From Acanthaster planci (Eukaryota; Echinodermata; Asteroidea; Valvatida; Acanthasteridae): a stretch of DNA of 64,000 nucleotides. Below the pieces are notes generated by a model. It saw nothing but the letters and a program-made list of their open reading frames with translations, did no database searches and was not told the DNA's origin. Positions 59,601-64,000 of the stretch are shown here, one piece after another. A program made the position numbers and the translations under genes. Positions within the stretch are counted from its first letter, which is position 1. Each line of letters opens with the position of its first letter. The stretch is from assembly GCF_001949145.1 (NCBI RefSeq), contig NW_019091453.1, positions 810,117-874,116 on the forward strand. The letters run 5' to 3'.

Positions 59601-62021
59601 CGCTAACTCAGCAATCTTAATTCTAGATTGAGTTGGCTAAGAATTAGCAAAGCTGACTGGGAAATGCAACTATGACGTGTTCCCCAGCATTCTCTTACTG
59701 CTTGCCGGTAGTGCCAACTGTATGTGTTAGTCATTGTATACAATCTGTAACGCATTCCAAATGTTCTGTCACCTGGATACTTCCGCTTGAATGACTTAAC
59801 TTGCAGAAACTCGCTGACTTGTTCCTGGACAAAATACCACTCAGCTCCTTTATCTTGTGGCCACTGATACTCAAACAAATTCTCTGCAGGGAATATTCCC
59901 ATACTGTCACCAAGGGGAAAAAATGAATAAACGGTGTCAATTGAAAAACAGTGGTGCCCTGTATTAAAACTGGGGGGTGGACTCTTGACTGAACTGTGAT
60001 TTGTTTGGGGTTTGTTTTTGTTAAGTGGGGGGGGGAGCAACATGGAATAATAACAACTTTTTACCCCCAGGGTCTGTGCCAGTGTTATATTCAAGTCCAT
60101 CACAAGTCCCTGTAAGTCCATCACAACTCATTCTGTCTTTATAGGCCAATTCACAAGCTATTCAAATGAGCTGTCACAAAGGCATTATTTTGTCATTTTT
60201 CACCCTGTTACCGGTGGCCTTTGTGACGGACTTTTGAAAGGACCCAAATACAACACTGATCGGTGCTAGAATTTTCAAGGAGGGATATGATACGGCCATG
60301 GCATTAGTCAGGAGTCATGTGTATGACGTAAAAAATGCATGGTTAGCACAGTGTAGTGCAAAGGCATTACTTTTGTTACCAGACTTTTGGTAATTCATTC
60401 CTTCATAAGTGACTTCGGATTCAGCATTATTGTGCCTGCACAGAATACAGTACTTTTACTCTTGCTTCTTCAACATCGCAATAATTTTGGGGAATTCTTC
60501 TGATTCAACGGCACAACTCTGGACTCAGAAAATTAAACTCCAGTTCTTCAAAGGCTTTTCAAAATTACACACAAGGGTTCAACTTACAAATGATTCGAAA
60601 AAATGTGTGAGAAAATTTTGGAAAATAGAATTACCCAAAAGGGAATTTTGGCCTTAGAATAAATACTCTGGTGCTGAGCGTCTAAGTGGAGTCACCAGGG
60701 TAACCTCAAAAACTCAACACCACAATGATATTAATCAAGGAATCTGAAAAGGCTGCTCTTTGAACCGGGAGCAATTCTTCCAATAACACAATGGGCCATT
60801 CTCTGCTCACTTTGCTTCATTTGCCTCCGTGACAACACTGTCTCGCCCTATCCTCCGTCTGGATCTTTGACTGGGACTGTCCCGCCCGGAATCCTCCTTT
60901 AGCGACCTGATGCTCGGACTGTCCCTCCCTGTCAAATCCTTCAGGAAGTCAACGTTGGGGGTGCTCCTCCCACTGGCATCCGTGGCCGCATCCAGAGTGG
61001 CCAGTGGCTTTACTCTCAGGGTGTCATCCTTGATGACGTCCTGGCTGGAGTTGGTGTCCTCGCAGACCAAAGCTGCGGCAACACTTTCAGGCATTACAGT
61101 AGTTTGTACACTTGAGATTTGGTTAGCAGGTACGCTCACCTCGACATCCTCTTCTGCTGCTATTTGATTTTCTGAAATTTGCTTTGGTTCGTCTACAGGA
61201 AATTCCTCAGTGGTCGTGGTTTGCTCCAAAGTAACATCATTTCTGGAGGGTCGGTCTTCCACTTCAGTTGGCTCCACCTCAGGTTCAGTAACAGCTTGAG
61301 AAGAAGTGAAGTCTTGCTCCGTCACATTGGTATATGTACAATCTTCTATTTCTGCTGGCTTTTCTGGGGACTGTCCTACTTCAATAGGTACTATTTCCGG
61401 AGGACTTGGTGTTTCCTCTGGTTCTAGCATTTCTAAATCCTCCCTGCCAATTGGCTTGATGGAATCGGTATCTCTTACAAGTACTCCTGTGTCAGTCATA
61501 GATTCCATCCCTGTAGGAACTTTGTCTAAACAGGTAGTAAAAGTTGTCTCTGAAAGTGTATGCACATTTTCCTCAGATGGACACTGAAAGAAGGATTCAT
61601 TTTCTACTTGGTCATAAGAATCACAACTTTCTTCAGGCAAGTCTTCCTGAATCTGATCAGGGCTATCGACCATCTCTGAAATATTCAAACTAGATTCCTC
61701 CTGTAAATTGTGTGGTTCAGACATACATGCACTGGCCTGCTCTGCGACATCTACACTGGTAACCTGAAACGGCTCTAGTACATCTGGTGCATGTTCAACC
61801 ACGTGTTCCTTGGTACCCTCTGAACCTGCCCCATCTTCAGCAGCATCTTTCAACTGGTCAACGTCAGTACATACAGGAGATGGGACCCTTGCAGGACTAC
61901 TTGTACTAACTGCATTTGTCTCTATCTCATCTCCAAGCTCTACGGCAGGTGTCAGTGGTAGTTCCCGAGGTGGAAGTTCACACGCTTGCTGTGTTTCCAT
62001 TTCGTGACTGCTTTCTGCCAT
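50421..62021 (-). CDS. PHF10: PHD finger protein 10 (BAF45A), PBAF chromatin-remodelling subunit, 887 aa
   Basis: Twelve coding exons: 62021-60811, 59903-59773, 59335-59252, 58842-58706, 58122-57994, 57225-57116, 56650-56512, 55923-55771, 52499-52391, 51888-51776, 51581-51506 and 50692-50421. All are phase-matched and total 2664 nt. Residues about 404-647 form the SAY region ([68 protein letters not shown]). Residues about 705-805 hold tandem PHD fingers, with CGLC...HCSQC..SGHPTCL...WQCMECKTC then CFHCGD...[13 protein letters not shown]...LWACESC. PHF10 reads histone H3 tails within nuclear PBAF SWI/SNF. The ATG at 62021 has an A at -3 and G at +4. Human PHF10 is about 500 aa, so both ends are extended here. 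An extra exon in the 3.3-kb intron (52500-55770) cannot be excluded. Confidence 0.94.
51255..51360. mobile_element. Small palindromic MITE, copy 2
   Basis: GGATCCCGATTGTGATCAGT at the left pairs with ATCACTGATTGCAAGCCAGA at the right. It is related to 1180-1284 by its ends and spacing and lies in a PHF10 intron. Confidence 0.45.
54700..55654. mobile_element. TTAA-flanked transposon family C, copy 3, with nested insertion
   Basis: TTAA at both ends (54700-54703, 55651-55654). The tips are CCACTTGCTGCCG and CAGGAAGTGG. It is about 400 bp longer than the other copies because of an internal insertion at about 54999-55352. Confidence 0.8.
54999..55352. mobile_element. Nested foldback insertion with tRNA-like core
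   Basis: A direct repeat AATAGAAGCCAG flanks the insert (about 54989-55000 and 55349-55360). Inside, two long arms are inverse copies: GGGTTTTGCCCTTACCCAAC ... GCACTGTATGCTCAGTGCTT and its complement. The loop contains GTGGGACTCGAAGCAGATGTCTTAACCACGC, i.e. a minus-strand B-box-like TTCGAGTCCC. Two inverted SINE-type copies or a foldback element are both possible. Confidence 0.55.
57409..57437 (+). repeat. (GGTT)n microsatellite
   Basis: GGTTGGTTGGTTGGTTGGTT run next to the SINE at 57440. Confidence 0.85.
57440..57700 (+). mobile_element. Diverged tRNA-SINE
   Basis: B-box-like GGGTTCAAATCC at 57493-57504, then a body with GTGGGTTTCACTTGGCACGT and CCAACCTCTAAACTG. The body partly parallels the SINE at 30365-30612. 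The end is A-rich. It lies in a PHF10 intron. Confidence 0.55.
58225..58566 (-). mobile_element. tRNA-SINE-like dispersed repeat, minus orientation
   Basis: TTTATATAGCACATTTCAAT at one end, then GGTACCTATTCATATTCCTG, GTAGAGAGAGGCAAG and AGTGACTTGCCCAAGGTC. A complementary B-box GGTTTCGAACTAAGACC and AACCACCGGGAC follow. This order is characteristic of a tRNA-head SINE widespread in marine invertebrates. Confidence 0.7.
60811..62021 (-). CDS. PHF10: PHF10 first coding exon: 403-aa acidic N-terminal region
   Basis: It encodes [18 protein letters not shown] followed by a long Glu/Asp/Ser/Thr-rich, low-complexity region with no recognised fold. Its end carries a repeated GRDSPS motif ([20 protein letters not shown]) and a basic SRRRIGRDS, resembling a kinase-site cluster. 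The exon ends two bases into a codon (GCAAA|GTGAGC) and joins the SAY exon as [16 protein letters not shown]. Without splicing it would stop at TGA two bases further. An in-frame non-ATG extension to 62057 exists but crosses the acceptor at 62061. Confidence 0.85.
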
Positions 62022-62115
62022 GCTGACTACATGTACTATACACAGAGTCCTCGTCAAGTTCCTGTAAAAATTTTAAATGTTGCTAAGTGATTACAATATG
62101 AGACTACTTGCTTAC

Positions 62116-62400
62116 CGTCGTGAACGATCTACGTTTGTCTAGTACGCGTACTTGTACATGCACGAAATACATAGACACTGACTGCCCCGAACGCATGCGC
62201 GGAAGAGCTGTAGGTGTGAAGATGTCACAGATAAGGCCGTGTCCCAAACGGGTTTCTAAAGGTATGGCTAGGTCTGTTGTCTGCGCATCTCCACACATTG
62301 CCAATGGAGCAAAGACCTAGACCTACATGTACATGAAGCTCTGGACAACATAACTTATAGAATGTGGGCAGAGCTTGGAGTCCATTTTGCGCATGCGCAA
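62116..62400 (-). promoter_or_regulatory. PHF10 promoter and noncoding first exon
   Basis: The 5' UTR begins at acceptor tttttacag, so exon 2 starts at 62060. An upstream donor, GACG|GTAAGC, places the lower end of a noncoding first exon at 62116. Two NRF1-type palindromes, ACGCATGCGCGGAAG (about 62191, with an adjoining ETS GGAAG) and TTGCGCATGCGCAA (62387-62400), mark a CpG-type housekeeping promoter. The exact start site is not visible. Confidence 0.6.
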
Positions 62401-64000
62401 ATGTGTACCACAAGATAAACGAACGTAGATTGTTCACAAATCGCAACGGAAAGCGTGGAGTATAGCAAAATTTCCTGCAAAATATGTTGTCCACGGGCAT
62501 ATTTAGTAAATCCAACACAGCATTTATGGAATTCAGGATACAAGGCACTTGTGAACAACATTTGAGCTACCTCTGCCAGATAAAAATGTGAGAAAAAAAA
62601 GGTTGAAAAAATTTTGCTACAGTAGAACATTACATCCTGGATGTTAGTTGCAATGCAATGTAGACGATGTCCAACCTGGGCCAACTATCTTATTAATCAG
62701 AATTATAATTTACAAATCCACTACCATGATAATGGCTGTGCATGTGGCAGCCAAATACTGAGTTCAGGTATTTTCTAATCTGATAATTTAGGTTATGCAG
62801 ATTTTCGGAATAGGCTATACTTTTATATACTGTACTATAGGCCTATACTACTTCTTACTAAGTTTAACAGTAACTAGTAGGCTAGGCCAGGCTGGACGTT
62901 GTCTTCATTTCATTACGACTCTGTAACGTACTAGTACGGTCAGGGAGTCCACTATACCCGTGTACGGTGTAGAACTGGAATGATTTTCACTAAAATGACC
63001 AATAACCAGGAGATAACATGAACTCGTAGTGCGAACAAGGTCTCATCATTTAATATTTATATGAAAATACATTACAAAGCATTACAAATAATAAATTAGG
63101 CCTAGTAACGTTAGCCTACATTAATTCATCAGCATTGCGCACACAATGCATGGTCAACCATCATGACATGTGCGAGCAGCTAGCAGGACCAACTAGCACA
63201 ATAAGCAGAACAAAGATCAACCACCGCCAACTCCCGAAAACCTACCTTGAACCATAAACATTAACAAAAACTTCCAGTCAATAATTCCCATGTAGTAAGA
63301 ATTGTCATCATCACTCACAGCTGAATAGGTTATCCGATATACTTCTTCAAATTACAGTAAAAACTTTATTTAAGACAATAACAATGGTTTTTCAAGCGAA
63401 CCGAAAATTACAGCCATTTTGACTTGGGATATCCCATTTAAACCTGGGTGAGCTCAGTTTTCAGGAAAATTTCTTATGAGAGTGAAATGGGACGATCTTC
63501 GTTAAACTTCGCAGTTTACAGCCTTAAAGTCCTTTTAAAGTAAAATAAGCTTTACAGATGTCAAAAAAGGTCATGTATACCAATCATTATGATATGCACT
63601 GATTTCTAATAGAAGATTCCACCTCTAAGTAACCCCATGCAGTCAATGTACGTGGCTCCGTATTCTTCGCAATTGTATACGCAGGCGCACAAATGGCCTT
63701 GGCGGCAAGAAGTGTGATAGTGGGCCATTGAAAATGTACGCTGGTACGATGATCATTTCCTCTCAGGTTTTCTGACTTTGTTCATTTTTTTCTTCAGAAA
63801 ATCCCATTAAATCGTTTTTGCTTTTAGTTTCTAATTTAAGAGGAATTTTTGGTGCTCAGTTAAAAGATTTTGAAATCGTAATTTTCCGGTGTGCACGTTC
63901 GAGATCGTCGTTTCTTAGTGTGGCCCCCTTCCATCATAAGTAGTATAAACTATATCGTTAGTGTTCTTGGAACCAACCTGTGTATTTTGTAAAAAAAAAA
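62401..64000. other. Noncoding right end of the window
   Basis: AT-rich DNA without a recognised exon. A small CG-richer patch at 63678-63712 (GCGCACAAATGGCCTTGGCGG, with a YY1-like AAATGGC) could be the edge of a promoter for a gene beyond the window. This is weak. Confidence 0.4.

Noticed and set aside
59603-60124. Long minus-strand frame read as a separate 173-aa protein
   Set aside because: Only 59773-59903 is coding (the PHF10 SAY exon); the rest crosses its acceptor and donor into intron.
60910-62007. Four plus-strand open frames opposite the PHF10 acidic exon
   Set aside because: Antisense of a biased-composition coding exon, which keeps several frames open.
62022-62057. Upstream extension of the PHF10 open frame (TTG start)
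   Set aside because: The start would be non-ATG and lies between the acceptor at 62061 and the well-placed ATG at 62021; treated as 5' UTR.

Overview
The window is a piece of an animal nuclear genome. It has three intron-rich protein genes with GT-AG introns, long AT-rich noncoding stretches, many small inverted-repeat transposons, tRNA-type SINEs and a decayed LINE. Short TACATG/GTACAT palindromic runs recur throughout. With the gene types, this suggests an invertebrate deuterostome (echinoderm such as a starfish, or amphioxus). The species assignment is inference and was not tested. One run of N (27352-27992) marks an assembly gap.

Layout. (1) 480-7237, minus strand: a CCDC85-family coiled-coil protein, five coding exons, 355 aa, with the 3' UTR running off the left edge. 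(2) About 7.2-19.2 kb: noncoding, with a short CpG-rich segment at 10.31-10.38 kb that carries an ETS-type site and a consensus splice donor on each strand. It is a candidate shared promoter for the divergent genes on either side. A minus-strand LINE remnant lies at 15.3-16.2 kb. (3) 19209-44341, plus strand: a two-domain cation channel of the two-pore-channel (TPC) superfamily, about 31-32 coding exons and 1350-1359 aa. Its reading frame can be followed across every junction. It is unusual: it has a disordered 240-aa N-terminus, a complete EF-hand loop between the two channel domains, a C-terminal SH3 domain, a proline-rich segment after the SH3 and a tandemly duplicated 27-nt exon. (4) 44.3-50.4 kb: convergent intergenic DNA full of MITEs. 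(5) 50421-62021, minus strand: PHF10/BAF45A, the SAY and double-PHD subunit of PBAF-type SWI/SNF complexes, 12 coding exons and 887 aa. It has a 400-aa acidic N-terminal exon and a basic C-terminal tail. Its promoter, with two NRF1-type palindromes, lies at about 62.19-62.40 kb. (6) 62.4-64 kb: noncoding.

The three genes have no obvious shared pathway. The most novel item is the channel. It joins a TPC-like pore to a Ca2+-binding EF-hand, an SH3 adaptor domain and a possible internal SH3 ligand, an arrangement not found in textbook TPC1-3. All exon coordinates were derived by reading splice sites and reading-frame phase by hand. For all three genes the summed coding length is an exact multiple of three.
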